Shown: piece by piece, positions 19,254 to 27,835 of the stretch
Layout of the letters: each line of letters opens with the position of its first letter
How positions within the stretch are numbered: the stretch's first letter is position 1
DNA from: Pseudomonadota bacterium
Lineage (GTDB): Bacteria > Pseudomonadota > Gammaproteobacteria > Steroidobacterales > Steroidobacteraceae
Direction: 5' to 3'
Assembly: GCA_026398735.1 (NCBI GenBank)
Contig: JAPLSH010000019.1
Location: 227,825-291,824, forward strand
DNA length: 64,000 nt
Notes under the pieces: generated by a model
Told to the model about the DNA's origin: nothing
What the model saw: only the letters and a program-made list of their open reading frames with translations
Databases searched by the model: none
Translations under genes and position numbers: made by a program

Positions 19254-20551
19254 CGGTCCTTGCGGGCATCCTCGCTGACCAAACGCAGGATCGACAGCGC
19301 CATCGATTCAACACTGCGGATGCTGCCGATGCCATTGCAGCGCGGGCAGCTCAGATGGCTGGATTCACCCAAGCTCGGGCGCAGCCGCTGGCGCGACATT
19401 TCCAGCAGACCAAAGCGCGACAAGCGACCGATCTGAATGCGTGCACGGTCCATTTTCATGGCTTCGCGCAGGCGCTCTTCGACATCACGCTGGTTCTTGC
19501 TCGACTCCATGTCGATGAAGTCGATGACGATCAGTCCACCGATGTCGCGGATGCGCAGTTGGCGGGCGATTTCGTCGGCAGCTTCAAGGTTGGTGTTGGT
19601 AGCAGTGGTCTCGATGTCACCGCCGCGTGTGGCACGCGCCGAGTTGATGTCGATCGACACCAGCGCCTCGGTGTAATCGATCACCAGGCTGCCGCCTGAC
19701 GGCAGTTGCACTTTGTGCGCATAGGCAGATTCGATCTGGTTCTCGATCTGGAAACGCGTGAACAGCGGTGTGTCGTCGGTGTACAGCTTGAGCTGGCGCA
19801 GTGCCTCTGGCGGCATGAAGCGCTGCATGTATTCCTGCGCCTTCTGATAGGCAGCCGTGTCGTCGACCAGAATCTCGCCGATGTCATCGGTGAGGTAGTC
19901 GCGCATCGCGCGCGTGACAGCGTCGCTTTCCTGATAGACCAGGAAGGGTGCAGGGCGCGAGTTGATCGCCTCGGCGATCGCATCCCACTGCGTGCGCAGG
20001 TTGTCCAAGTCCCACTGCAGTTCTGGAGCACTGCGGCCGACGCCGGCGGTGCGGATGATGGCGCCCATGCCCTCGGGGATCTGCAGCTGCGCCATGGTCT
20101 CGCGCATCTGATCGCGGTCTTCACCTTCGATACGACGCGACACGCCACCGGCGCGCGGATTGTTGGGCATCAGCACCAGGAAACGGCCGGCCATGCTGAT
20201 GAAGGTGGTCAGGGCGGCGCCCTTGTTACCACGCTCTTCCTTCTCGACCTGCACCACGATTTCCTGGCCTTCAGTGACCAGTTCGCGGATCGGGCGGTTG
20301 GCGGCCACCCCGGGACGGAAGTATTCCTTGGCGATTTCCTTCAGCGGTAAAAAGCCGTGACGGGCAGCACCATAGTCGACGAACGCCGCCTCAAGCGACG
20401 GTTCGACGCGCGCAATGCGCGCTTTGTAGATGTTGGCCTTCTTCTGTTCCCGGGAGGGAATCTCAATACTGAGGTCGTAGAGTTTCTGACCATCGACGAG
20501 GGCGACGCGCAGTTCTTCCTGCTGGGTCGCGTTGACGAGCATTCTTTTCAT
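19250..20551 (-). CDS. rne: Ribonuclease E, N-terminal catalytic fragment
   Basis: 433 residues holding the S1 domain ([17 protein letters not shown]), the 5'-sensor/RNase H-like region, the DNase I-like catalytic core with the metal-binding Asp residues (L-V-S-I-D-I-N-S and I-V-I-D-F-I-D-M) and the zinc link C-P-R-C-N-G. RNase E starts mRNA decay and tRNA/rRNA processing. The frame ends in TGA just after S-E-D-A-R-K-D-R, where intact homologues continue into the dimerisation domain. A 440-bp leader precedes the start. All residues for cleavage are here, but the dimer interface is encoded by the other fragment. Confidence 0.9.
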   Translation of the reverse strand: MKRMLVNATQQEELRVALVDGQKLYDLSIEIPSREQKKANIYKARIARVEPSLEAAFVDYGAARHGFLPLKEIAKEYFRPGVAANRPIRELVTEGQEIVVQVEKEERGNKGAALTTFISMAGRFLVLMPNNPRAGGVSRRIEGEDRDQMRETMAQLQIPEGMGAIIRTAGVGRSAPELQWDLDNLRTQWDAIAEAINSRPAPFLVYQESDAVTRAMRDYLTDDIGEILVDDTAAYQKAQEYMQRFMPPEALRQLKLYTDDTPLFTRFQIENQIESAYAHKVQLPSGGSLVIDYTEALVSIDINSARATRGGDIETTATNTNLEAADEIARQLRIRDIGGLIVIDFIDMESSKNQRDVEERLREAMKMDRARIQIGRLSRFGLLEMSRQRLRPSLGESSHLSCPRCNGIGSIRSVESMALSILRLVSEDARKDR

Positions 20552-20991
20552 GTGTCCCGCTCAAACTGGTTTGAGGGGCCGACGAGGGGAGGATGCACGC
20601 GTCAGCGTGCACAGCAATGAGCCGTGGCGGGCAGCAGAGGGCCGTCAGCAAAGCCGACAGGCGGGTTACGAGCGCAATAAATAATGCGAGCACTGCGTAG
20701 GGGAGTGATCACGCCGCCGCGGGGCAACGTGCCAGCAACCTTATAATTGTCTGCTGACCGACGGGCGCGCTCCACTTCAGCAGCCCGGCTGTCGGGCGTG
20801 TATCGTGGGGCGTTGCGACCTGATCGGCCGTACGATGACTCCGTTACCCGAAGCCAACTAAAGTGCGGCATTTGCCGCGGTTGTTTTTGGAGCGAGTCGA
20901 GCCGGATGCCCTCTTAAAGGCAGCTGGAACACGACACGCAACGTCCCGAGTATACGCTCGCACTATTGGTAAACAAGGCCTTACGCCACAA
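20552..20991. other. Long intergenic region between divergent rne and rluC
   Basis: 440 bp with no convincing gene. On the minus strand it probably holds the rne 5' leader; family leaders are long and used for autoregulation by RNase E. It contains a perfect hairpin (20594-20611) and an AU-rich run AATAAATAAT (20676-20685), the type of sequence RNase E cuts. A perfect TATAAT occurs at 20742-20747 on the plus strand, without a good -35, so I do not call a promoter. In-frame extension of rluC upstream to 20863 has no homology. Confidence 0.55.
20594..20611 (-). promoter_or_regulatory. Hairpin in the presumed rne leader
   Basis: TGCACGC-GTCA-GCGTGCA forms a perfect 7-bp stem with a 4-nt loop, 43-60 nt upstream of the rne start. 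In E. coli a leader stem-loop recruits RNase E to its own mRNA. The structure is visible in the sequence; the autoregulatory role is inference. Confidence 0.4.
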
Positions 20992-22050
20992 ATGACCGAA
21001 GACACTTCTATTGCCGCCCCTGCGCGGCCCGCCCGTACTGCGGTACGCACTGTCACCGTGGGTAGCGAGGAGGCCGGCCAGCGGGTCGACCGTCTGCTGG
21101 CCCGCCTGCTCGAAGGCGTGCCCCGCAGCCATCTGTTTAGGCTGTTGCGCAAAGGCGAGGTGCGGCTCAACGGCAAGCGCGTCAAGCCCGAATCCCGCGT
21201 CGCCGAAGGCGATTTGCTGCGCCTGCCGCCGGTCCAGGAGCAGCCGGTACGTGACCCGGATGCGCCACGTCCGGTGCCGCGCCGGCTGATCGAGCAGGTG
21301 GAGGCGGCGATCATTCACGAGGACGAGCGCCTGCTGGTGCTCGACAAGCCCTCTGGTCTTGCGGTGCACGGTGGTAGCGGCATCGGCTTTGGGATCATCG
21401 AAGTGCTGCGCGCTTCGCGTCCCGAAGAGACGCTGGAGCTGGTGCACCGTCTGGATCGCGATACCAGCGGCTGTCTGCTGGTGGCGCGCCGCCGCAGCAC
21501 GCTGCGCTCTTTGCATGCACTACTGCGCGAGGATGACGGCTTCGACAAGCGCTATCTGGCGCTGGTGCGCGGCAAATGGGAGCTGGGCCGCAAACTGATC
21601 GATGCACCGCTGCGTACCGACCTACGGGTCGGTGGCGAGCGTACGGTCAAGGTGGATCCCAACGGCAAGGCGGCAGCCAGCGAATTTCGCGTGGTGCAGT
21701 TTTATGGGCGCTTGGGCACGTTGGTTGAGGTCAATCTCAAAACCGGTCGTACCCATCAGATCCGTGTGCATGCCCAACATGCCGGCTATGCGGTGGCGGG
21801 TGACCCCAAATATGGCGATCCGCAGTACAACGAGCAGATGGCTGAGTTGGGCCTTGATCGCATTTTCCTGCATGCCCACAGCATCAGCTATGAGGATCCG
21901 GAGCGGCACGTCACAGTCAGCGCCAGCGCACCGTTGCCCGACAACCTCAAAGAGTTCCTGGATCGTTTGGCCGAGGCGGCAGCCTCCAGCAAAGCTCGCA
22001 TCAGGGGATCAAAAGGCCCGATCCGCGAATCGCGTTGGAAAGCCAAATAA
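20992..22050 (+). CDS. rluC: 23S rRNA pseudouridine synthase RluC
   Basis: 352 residues. N-terminal S4 domain (Q-R-V-D-R-L-L-A-R-L-L...V-R-L-N-G-K-R-V-K-P) followed by the RluA-type catalytic domain; the catalytic Asp is in H-R-L-D-R-D-T-S-G. G-R-T-H-Q-I-R-V-H closes the family pattern. RluC makes pseudouridines 955, 2504 and 2580 in E. coli 23S rRNA. The ATG at 20992 precedes the S4 domain; a more upstream ATG (20863) adds residues with no family match. Divergent from rne, as in E. coli. Its 3' end overlaps maf by 50 bp. Confidence 0.92.
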   Translation: MTEDTSIAAPARPARTAVRTVTVGSEEAGQRVDRLLARLLEGVPRSHLFRLLRKGEVRLNGKRVKPESRVAEGDLLRLPPVQEQPVRDPDAPRPVPRRLIEQVEAAIIHEDERLLVLDKPSGLAVHGGSGIGFGIIEVLRASRPEETLELVHRLDRDTSGCLLVARRRSTLRSLHALLREDDGFDKRYLALVRGKWELGRKLIDAPLRTDLRVGGERTVKVDPNGKAAASEFRVVQFYGRLGTLVEVNLKTGRTHQIRVHAQHAGYAVAGDPKYGDPQYNEQMAELGLDRIFLHAHSISYEDPERHVTVSASAPLPDNLKEFLDRLAEAAASSKARIRGSKGPIRESRWKAK

Positions 22051-22597
22051 GCGGCAGACCGATCAGGGCAGTCGGGTCATTGGACTCGATGCCCTGCATC
22101 AAACTGACGCCCAGTCCCTCGCACTTGAAGCCGCCGGCGCAGTCAAAGGCCGGCTCGCGCTCCACGTAGCGTTCGATCTCTGCCGCGGACAGTGCCCGGA
22201 ACACGACACGGGTAATGTCGGTGTGGGCAGCCCAGCCGCCACCGGGCCAGGCCAGGCAGACGGCGGTGTCAAAGCGCGCCACCCGGCCCGACAACTCGGC
22301 CAGCTGGGCCAGGCAGCGTTCGCGGCCACCGGGTTTGCGCAGGATGCGGGCGGCAGCACCATCGCCCAGACTAGCGACCTGGTCGCTGCCGATGACGATC
22401 GCATTGGGGTGGGTGATCGCCACTGCGCGGGTTTTGGCGGCGGCCAGTCGTGCAGCGCGTTGCGGCGGGAGCTCGCCGGGTAGGGGGGTTTCGTCTACTT
22501 CGGGGGCGCACACTTCGAACGGCACACCCAGTCGCTGCAGCAGTTGGCGACGGTAGGGGGAGGTCGAAGCGAGGATCAGCGTGGCGCTCTGGGACAT
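22001..22597 (-). CDS. Maf-family nucleoside triphosphate pyrophosphatase (YceF type)
   Basis: 198 residues. Maf signature S-T-S-P-Y-R-R-Q-L-L, then A-P-E-V-D-E-T and G-S-D-Q-V, with C-A-G-G-F-K-C-E-G-L-G near the C-terminus; this pattern fits the YceF subgroup, which hydrolyses m7GTP and related modified nucleotides. The start at 22597 (M-S-Q-S-A-T-L-I-L-A-S) is preferred to 22621. It is convergent with rluC and divergent from yceD, matching the E. coli rluC-yceF-yceD-rpmF neighbourhood. Confidence 0.9.
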   Translation of the reverse strand: MSQSATLILASTSPYRRQLLQRLGVPFEVCAPEVDETPLPGELPPQRAARLAAAKTRAVAITHPNAIVIGSDQVASLGDGAAARILRKPGGRERCLAQLAELSGRVARFDTAVCLAWPGGGWAAHTDITRVVFRALSAAEIERYVEREPAFDCAGGFKCEGLGVSLMQGIESNDPTALIGLPLIWLSNAIRGSGLLIP

Positions 22598-22694
22598 GGC
22601 AGGTGCTCTAGGCCACGCCAAACAAGTACTTGGCGTTGGGCCCTTCAGTTGTTCTTTTGACTTGGGGGGGTGTCGAACCTATGATACGCGCCCC

Positions 22695-23258
22695 ATGCCG
22701 GATGACGGATCGAAACTGCGTGACGTATCGATCCTTGCCGACGAGGGGACGCGGCTGGCTGTAGAGGTTTCAGTGGCGCGCATGGCGCGCCTGGCCGATG
22801 CACTGGTGACGCCCGAGGGCACGGCTACGGCTAGCATCGGGTTCACGCGCGAGCAGGGCTTTGCGGTTGCCGAGGTGCAGGCCGAGGCCTTTGTTACGTT
22901 GCGCTGCCAGCGCTGCATGCAGCCGTTTGAGGTGTGTGTGGGTAGCGATTCGCGGGTGTGGTTGCCACATTCCGAACAGGCTGCCGAGCGCGTGCCGGCT
23001 GAGGCAGAGCTGATGCTGGCGCCGGAAGGGCGGCTGCGCATGGCCGAGCTGGTTGAGGAAGAATTGCTGCTGGCGCTGCCGCTGGCACCGTTGCATGGCG
23101 ACCACGAGCGCTGTGTGGCACGCAACGATGAGCCGCTGGAGGCGCCGGAGCCTACAGCGGAAGTACAGATGCCTTTTGCCGCGCTGGGCGCCCTTATGGG
23201 CCGGGCGCGGCCTGATGAACCGAAGCGGCCAGTCAAGGGCCGCCGACGAGGAGATTGA
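22695..23258 (+). CDS. yceD: DUF177 protein YceD (23S rRNA accumulation protein)
   Basis: 187 residues. DUF177 core with L-R-C-Q-R-C-M-Q-P-F (paired Cys) and an acidic E-L-V-E-E-E-L-L-L-A-L-P-L-A-P motif. The protein is needed for normal 23S rRNA accumulation in some bacteria and is nearly always found before rpmF, as here (3 bp gap). The start at 22695 is chosen over 22581 because the upstream part would run through the maf promoter region and lacks homology. Confidence 0.88.
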   Translation: MPDDGSKLRDVSILADEGTRLAVEVSVARMARLADALVTPEGTATASIGFTREQGFAVAEVQAEAFVTLRCQRCMQPFEVCVGSDSRVWLPHSEQAAERVPAEAELMLAPEGRLRMAELVEEELLLALPLAPLHGDHERCVARNDEPLEAPEPTAEVQMPFAALGALMGRARPDEPKRPVKGRRRGD

Positions 23259-23261
23259 CCC

Positions 23262-23456
23262 ATGCCTGTGCAAAAAAGCCGCAAAACCCCCTCCAAGCGG
23301 GGCATGCATCGTTCGCATGACGCCGTTGCGCGTCCTGCGTTGTCCATTGATCCGCAGTCGGGTGAAACCCACCTGCGTCATCGCATCACGCCCGATGGTT
23401 TCTATCGTGGTCGTCGTGTGATCGAGAAGGCTGTCGAAGCCGACGATCAGGATTGA
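23262..23456 (+). CDS. rpmF: Large ribosomal subunit protein bL32
   Basis: 64 residues, basic, starting [19 protein letters not shown], the universal bL32 N-terminus. It lies 3 bp after yceD. plsX, which normally follows in gammaproteobacteria, is absent, and fabH comes next after about 40 bp. Confidence 0.96.
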   Translation: MPVQKSRKTPSKRGMHRSHDAVARPALSIDPQSGETHLRHRITPDGFYRGRRVIEKAVEADDQD

Positions 23457-23499
23457 CGGCAGCAGCGCTCGTCGCTGATGCCTCAATAGCGCATTGCCC

Positions 23500-24468
23500 G
23501 TGACCTACTCGCGCATACTCGGCACGGGCTCTTACCTGCCCGCGCGTGTGGTGCACAACACCGAGTTGGAGGAGGTCATGGAGACCTCCGACAGCTGGAT
23601 CCGCGAGCGCACGGGTATCGTCAGCCGCCATTACGCGGCTGATGGTGAAACCACGGTCGATATGGCTGAAGTGGCCGCTAAGCGTGCCATCGAAGCGGCT
23701 GGCATCTCTGCCGCAGACATCGACCTCATCGTCTTTGCCACAGCGACGCCCGACCTGGTGTTCCCCAACGCCGGCGTCATGCTGCAGGCGCGTCTGGGCT
23801 GTCGCGGTGGTCCAGCGTTTAGTGTCGAGGCCGCGTGCAGCGGTTTCATCTACGCATTGTCCATCGCCGATAAGTTCGTGCGCAGCGGCGAGGCTAAACA
23901 TGCTTTGGTGGTGGGCTCAGAGACGCTCACCCGCATTACCGATTTCACTGATCGCACCACGGCCATCCTGTTTGCCGATGGTGCTGGCGCAGTGGTGCTG
24001 AGCGCCTCCCAGCAGCCGGGTGTGCTGTCTACGCATCTGCACTCCGATGGCCATTACCAAGATCTGCTGTATTGCACCGGCGGTGTGTCCAAGGGCTATG
24101 AGCCTGGAACCGGCAATCGGGCTTTTATCCGCATGGCCGGTCGCGAAGTGTTCAAAGTGGCTGTCACCATGCTGGGCAATGTGGTTGACGAAGTACTCGC
24201 CGCCAACAATCTGAAAAAGAGCGACATCAAGTGGTTGGTGCCGCATCAGGCCAACATCCGCATCATTCAAGCGGTGGCCAAGAAGCTCGACATGTCTTTG
24301 GATAACGTGATCATCACTGTGCAAGAGCAGGGCAATACGTCTGCAGCGTCGGTGCCACTGGCACTCGATACTGGTATTCGCGATGGTCGTATCAAACCCG
24401 GCGATCTGGTTTTGCTCGAGGCCTTCGGTGGTGGCTTCACGTGGGGCGCTGCGCTCGTACGCATGTAG
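23500..24468 (+). CDS. fabH: Beta-ketoacyl-ACP synthase III
   Basis: 322-residue thiolase-fold enzyme that starts fatty acid elongation by condensing acetyl-CoA with malonyl-ACP. The Cys-His-Asn triad is visible: Cys113 in E-A-A-C-S-G-F, His249 in V-P-H-Q-A-N-I-R-I, Asn279 in G-N-T-S-A-A-S. GTG at 23500 fits the family N-terminus ([13 protein letters not shown]); a TTG at 23494 is an alternative. It is followed by a strong bidirectional terminator. Other fab genes that usually follow (fabD, fabG, acpP) are not here. Confidence 0.95.
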   Translation: MTYSRILGTGSYLPARVVHNTELEEVMETSDSWIRERTGIVSRHYAADGETTVDMAEVAAKRAIEAAGISAADIDLIVFATATPDLVFPNAGVMLQARLGCRGGPAFSVEAACSGFIYALSIADKFVRSGEAKHALVVGSETLTRITDFTDRTTAILFADGAGAVVLSASQQPGVLSTHLHSDGHYQDLLYCTGGVSKGYEPGTGNRAFIRMAGREVFKVAVTMLGNVVDEVLAANNLKKSDIKWLVPHQANIRIIQAVAKKLDMSLDNVIITVQEQGNTSAASVPLALDTGIRDGRIKPGDLVLLEAFGGGFTWGAALVRM

Positions 24469-24505
24469 TCGGTAAGGCCGATACGCAGAGCGCTCAGAGC
24501 AAAAA

Positions 24506-24532
24506 AAAACGCCGCGCAATGCGCGGCGTTTT
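24506..24532. terminator. Bidirectional intrinsic terminator between fabH and the Lpp-like gene
   Basis: AAAACGCCGCGC-AAT-GCGCGGCGTTTT: 12-bp stem, 3-nt loop, A-run on the left and T-run on the right, so it can stop transcripts from both convergent genes. Confidence 0.92.
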
Positions 24533-24554
24533 CTTTACGGCTGAAGTAAGAGTC

Positions 24555-24875
24555 TTACTTCGAGACCGAGCGCTTGAACATGCGGTCGATCTTCTCGTTC
24601 AGCGCGTCGACGCCCGACTGGGCAGCCTTGGCAGCAGCCAGCGCCTGGTTGGCGGTGTTCTGAGCAGCAGCAGCCGACTGCGAAGCAGCAGCAGCAGCAG
24701 CAGCAGCCGACTTGGACGACGCGTCAGCGGCAGCCTTGTTGGCGGCGCCATCTGACGACAGCTTGCCCACCTGGCTCTTGAGGTCGTCGACCTGGGCCTG
24801 CAGCGGCTTGAGGTCGGTGCAACCGGCCATGACGGCCAAAGCGGCGAGGGCGGCGATCTTGGTGGTGAAATTCAT
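24555..24875 (-). CDS. Lpp/OprI-like alanine-rich outer-membrane lipoprotein
   Basis: 106 residues. The signal peptide ends in V-M-A-G-C (Cys19). The mature part is one long alanine-rich heptad-repeat helix (Q-V-D-D-L-K-S-Q-V, then runs of A with S/Q/N), ending R-M-F-K-R-S-V-S-K. The C-terminal Lys resembles that of Lpp and OprI which is linked to peptidoglycan. It is longer than E. coli Lpp (78 residues) because of the central Ala/Ser/Gln insert. Likely an abundant trimeric envelope tether; covalent attachment is inferred from the end sequence. Confidence 0.8.
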   Translation of the reverse strand: MNFTTKIAALAALAVMAGCTDLKPLQAQVDDLKSQVGKLSSDGAANKAAADASSKSAAAAAAAASQSAAAAQNTANQALAAAKAAQSGVDALNEKIDRMFKRSVSK

Positions 24876-25096
24876 TGTGGTTCCTTCTTAAAAGTCTGGC
24901 GGATGTATCGAACTAAAACTGCTGAGGCTCGGGACAATGCCAAGCCTTGTGAAGTGGCGATTGCATCATAACAAGTCGGCGGACGCAACACTTTAAAGCT
25001 CTTTTTACAGCGTAAACGGGCACTTGGCGGCCTCTGTTGCGGCAATAAAACACATTACTCATGCGGCTGGAAAATAGCCTGTCAATAGGCTTGCAT

Positions 25097-25112
25097 CTGG
25101 ATATATCCCCAG
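25097..25112 (+). promoter_or_regulatory. LexA box 1 upstream of lexA
   Basis: CTGGATATATCCCCAG fits CTG-N10-CAG with an AT-rich centre, the E. coli-type LexA operator. It fills the spacer of a likely promoter with -35 TTGCAT (25091-25096) and -10 TACTGT (25114-25119), 17-bp spacing. Confidence 0.72.
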
Positions 25113-25113
25113 T

Positions 25114-25133
25114 TACTGTGATTAAACACAGTA
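25114..25133 (+). promoter_or_regulatory. LexA box 2 upstream of lexA
   Basis: TACTGTGATTAAACACAGTA is a 20-bp operator with perfect 6-bp inverted arms, matching the E. coli LexA consensus. It overlaps the presumed -10 element and sits 18 bp before the lexA start. The two boxes are 3 bp apart, so LexA dimers could bind side by side, as at E. coli lexA. Confidence 0.92.
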
Positions 25134-25150
25134 TAAACGTGGAGATGATC

Positions 25151-25777
25151 ATGTCCGAGTTTGAACTCACCCCCCGCCAGCAGCAGGTGCTGCAGCTCAT
25201 CCAGGACACCCTCTCCGAAACCGGCATGCCACCCACCCGGCAAGAGATCGCTACCCACTTGGGCTTCAAATCCGCTAATGCGGCCGAAGACCACTTGCGG
25301 GCGCTGGCCCGTAAGGGTGTTATTTCGCTACTGCCTGGCGCATCGCGCGGCATTCAGCTCACTGAAGCAGCGCGTGAACAGTCCGGCTTGCCTCTCATTG
25401 GTCGGGTGGCTGCAGGTCGACCTATCCTCGCCGAGGAAAACATCGAGTCGCGCCTCAACATAGATCCGGGTGTCTTCAACGTGCGACCGCATTACCTGCT
25501 CAAGGTGGTTGGCATGAGTATGAAAGACATTGGCATCCTCGACGGCGATCTGGTGGCGGTGCACCGCACGCCCGATGTGCGTAACCGCCAAATCGTAGTG
25601 GCGCGGCTCGATAACGAGGTCACCGTTAAGCGCTATCGCCAGGAAGGCTCGGTGGCCTGGCTGCTGCCCGAGAACGCGGACTTCGAGCCCATCAAAGTCG
25701 ACCTCAAAGAGCAGGAACTGCTCATCGAGGGTGTGGTGGTGGGGGTGGTTCGGCGCGGCAAGAGCCTGGGCCTCTGA
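25151..25777 (+). CDS. lexA: SOS repressor LexA
   Basis: 208 residues. Winged-helix N-terminal domain (L-T-P-R-Q-Q-Q-V-L...P-T-R-Q-E-I-A) and S24 peptidase C-terminal domain. The self-cleavage site Ala88-Gly89 lies in R-V-A-A-G-R-P, the catalytic Ser123 in G-M-S-M and Lys160 in V-T-V-K. A frame open from 25061 would include the operator; ATG 25151 follows GGAG by 6 nt and is the family start. LexA represses its own operon and, through the shared transcript, imuA-imuB-dnaE2 44 bp downstream. Confidence 0.97.
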   Translation: MSEFELTPRQQQVLQLIQDTLSETGMPPTRQEIATHLGFKSANAAEDHLRALARKGVISLLPGASRGIQLTEAAREQSGLPLIGRVAAGRPILAEENIESRLNIDPGVFNVRPHYLLKVVGMSMKDIGILDGDLVAVHRTPDVRNRQIVVARLDNEVTVKRYRQEGSVAWLLPENADFEPIKVDLKEQELLIEGVVVGVVRRGKSLGL

Positions 25778-25820
25778 CAGTGGGCCGCTAATAGTGGACC
25801 TCTGACAGTGAGTTGCCGGC

Positions 25821-26444
25821 ATGCCCCAGGTTTCGCCCGATCCGCGGCTCGAACAGCTGCTGCAGCATCCTTCGCTCTGGCGTGGGCGCAGCATTGCGCC
25901 TCAGCCGGTAGTGGCCACGGGTTTTGCGGCACTCGATCAGGCTTTGCCTGGTGGAGGCTGGCCGCAGCGCGGCCTCACTGAAATCCTCACCGCCCACCAG
26001 GGGCTGGGTGAGTTGCAGTTGTGGCTGCCGGCGCTAGCGCAACTCACCAGTGCAGCATCCGCCCGCTGGTGTGCCTTCGTCAGCCCGCCGTTTCAGCTGT
26101 TTGCGCCGGCCTTTGCGTCGGCAGGAGTGCGGCTTGACCGCTTGCTCATCGTCCGGCCCCCGCAGCCTTTATGGGCTACCGAACAGGCTTTGCGCTCTGG
26201 GGCCTGCGATCTGGTCCTCAGTTGGGTAGCACAGGCCAGCGTGCCCGAGTTGCGTCGCTTGGCACTGGCAACCGAACAAGGATTATCCGCAGGCGTCTTG
26301 TTTCGGCCTGCTGCGGCCGGGCGTGAGTCTTCGCCGGCGGCGCTGCGCCTGTTGGTTCAAGCCCAACCGGGTGGATTGCAACTGCGTGTACTCAAGAGTC
26401 GCGGTGCAGCCCAGCCGGTCATCAACCTCACGTTGCCCGCATGA
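25821..26444 (+). CDS. imuA: ImuA (SulA/RecA-like) mutasome accessory protein
   Basis: 207 residues with a degenerate RecA-like fold: T-G-F-A-A-L-D-Q-A-L-P-G-G-G-W-P near the N-terminus and L-L-I-V-R-P-P...W-A-T-E-Q-A-L-R-S-G-A-C in the middle; no intact Walker A is seen. ImuA works with ImuB and DnaE2 in damage-induced mutagenesis in bacteria lacking a UmuDC-based route. It overlaps imuB by 4 bp (ATGA), a sign of coupled translation. Confidence 0.9.
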   Translation: MPQVSPDPRLEQLLQHPSLWRGRSIAPQPVVATGFAALDQALPGGGWPQRGLTEILTAHQGLGELQLWLPALAQLTSAASARWCAFVSPPFQLFAPAFASAGVRLDRLLIVRPPQPLWATEQALRSGACDLVLSWVAQASVPELRRLALATEQGLSAGVLFRPAAAGRESSPAALRLLVQAQPGGLQLRVLKSRGAAQPVINLTLPA

Positions 26445-27835
26445 AACGTCACTCCGGCACCGCGGCATTGTTCGATGCACTGCAAGCCCCGGTGCCACCG
26501 CGTTTGCCGCCGTCACCGCATCTCGAATCACCGGTGCGGGTGGCTGCTCGCCAGCTGTGGGCAGCGGTCCGGCTGCAGCCTGCACCCGATGCAGCAGGCT
26601 TGCAGAGGCAGGCAGGCAGGGCGTTGCAGTACAGCTCGCGCGTGTCGCTGGCGGCACCGGATATCGTGTTGCTAGAAGTACGTGGCAGCTTGCGTCTGTT
26701 TGGTGGACTGGGGTCTTTGCTGGCGCAATTGCGCGGTCACTTTCACCAGGTCGGCGTGGTGTCGATGGCGCCCACGGCATTGGCAGCGGTTGCGTTGGCG
26801 CGTAGCGGCCAGCGCGCCGCGCTCACCGATGCGCAACGCCTGGTCAGTCGGCTGGCTCCTTTGCCACTGACTTGCCTGGGTTGGTCTGCGCAGTCGCTGG
26901 CGCGATTGGCAGCAGTGGGTGTCGTCACGGTGGGCGAGGCGCTACGCTTGCCGCGCGCTGGCTTTGCGCAGCGTTTTGGTCATACGTTGCTCGATGACCT
27001 AGATCGCTTGGTGGGTCGCCGCCCAGATCCGCGCGTGCCCTTTGTGCCGGTCGAGCGTTTTGCTGTGCGCTTTGAGCCTTCCTACGAGATGACCGGCAAT
27101 GCCGCGCTGCTGCGTGAGCTGCAGCCGCATCTGCTCGCGTTGCAGCAGTTTCTGCTGCAACGTCAGCGTGGCATCACCGCTTTGCTGTTGTCGCTCGAAC
27201 ATCGCCAGCATGTGGCCACACGCATCGTGTTGCGGCTGGCGGTTCCCGAGCATTGCGCGCAGCGACTCTCATCACTGCTGGCTGAACGATTGCGCCAAGT
27301 GGTGTTGCCAGCGCCGGTGCGCCGCTGTGGTCTGCGCTGTGGTCCGTTGCTTGAGGCAGCGTCAGATAGCGCCGGCTTGTGGCAGGCGGGCGAGCAGGGC
27401 GGCGGTGCCAGTACGCAGATGCCAGCCTTTCTCGAAAACCTGCGCGTGCGGCTAGGGGCAGAGTCTGTGCACGGTCTGTCAGTCTCGCCCGATCATCGCC
27501 CGGAGCACATATCGCGTGTGGCGGAGCCGCTGATGCAGGCTCTGGCAGTACGTCGTGCGGCTGCTGTGTCGATGCCCTGGGCGCCAGGCCGGCGACCGCT
27601 GTGGTTGCTGCCGGTACCGCAGTTGCTTGAACAGGATGCAAGCGGTTGGCCCCTGTGTGCCTTACAGCGTCTGCAGTTGCTGGCTGGCCCAGAGCGTCTG
27701 GAGACTGGTTGGTGGGATGGGGCTGATATCCAGCGTGATTACTACGTGGCCGCTGATGCCAACGGTGCACGCCTGTGGGTGTATCGCCAGCGTGAGGGCC
27801 AACGTCGCTGGTTCCTGCATGGTCCCTTCGGCTGA
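26441..27835 (+). CDS. imuB: ImuB, catalytically inactive Y-family polymerase homologue
   Basis: 464 residues related to Y-family polymerases (V-R-G-S-L-R-L-F-G-G and a little-finger-like region around residues 200-330). The acidic metal ligands needed for polymerase activity are not seen in the positions expected, consistent with ImuB acting as a hub that binds the beta clamp, ImuA and DnaE2. A normal ImuB is around 500 residues. It overlaps imuA by 4 bp and dnaE2 by 17 bp. Confidence 0.88.
   Translation: MKRHSGTAALFDALQAPVPPRLPPSPHLESPVRVAARQLWAAVRLQPAPDAAGLQRQAGRALQYSSRVSLAAPDIVLLEVRGSLRLFGGLGSLLAQLRGHFHQVGVVSMAPTALAAVALARSGQRAALTDAQRLVSRLAPLPLTCLGWSAQSLARLAAVGVVTVGEALRLPRAGFAQRFGHTLLDDLDRLVGRRPDPRVPFVPVERFAVRFEPSYEMTGNAALLRELQPHLLALQQFLLQRQRGITALLLSLEHRQHVATRIVLRLAVPEHCAQRLSSLLAERLRQVVLPAPVRRCGLRCGPLLEAASDSAGLWQAGEQGGGASTQMPAFLENLRVRLGAESVHGLSVSPDHRPEHISRVAEPLMQALAVRRAAAVSMPWAPGRRPLWLLPVPQLLEQDASGWPLCALQRLQLLAGPERLETGWWDGADIQRDYYVAADANGARLWVYRQREGQRRWFLHGPFG

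Noticed and set aside
20742-20747. Perfect TATAAT as an rluC promoter
   Set aside because: No acceptable -35 hexamer at 16-18 bp and the leader would be about 240 nt; chance match likely.
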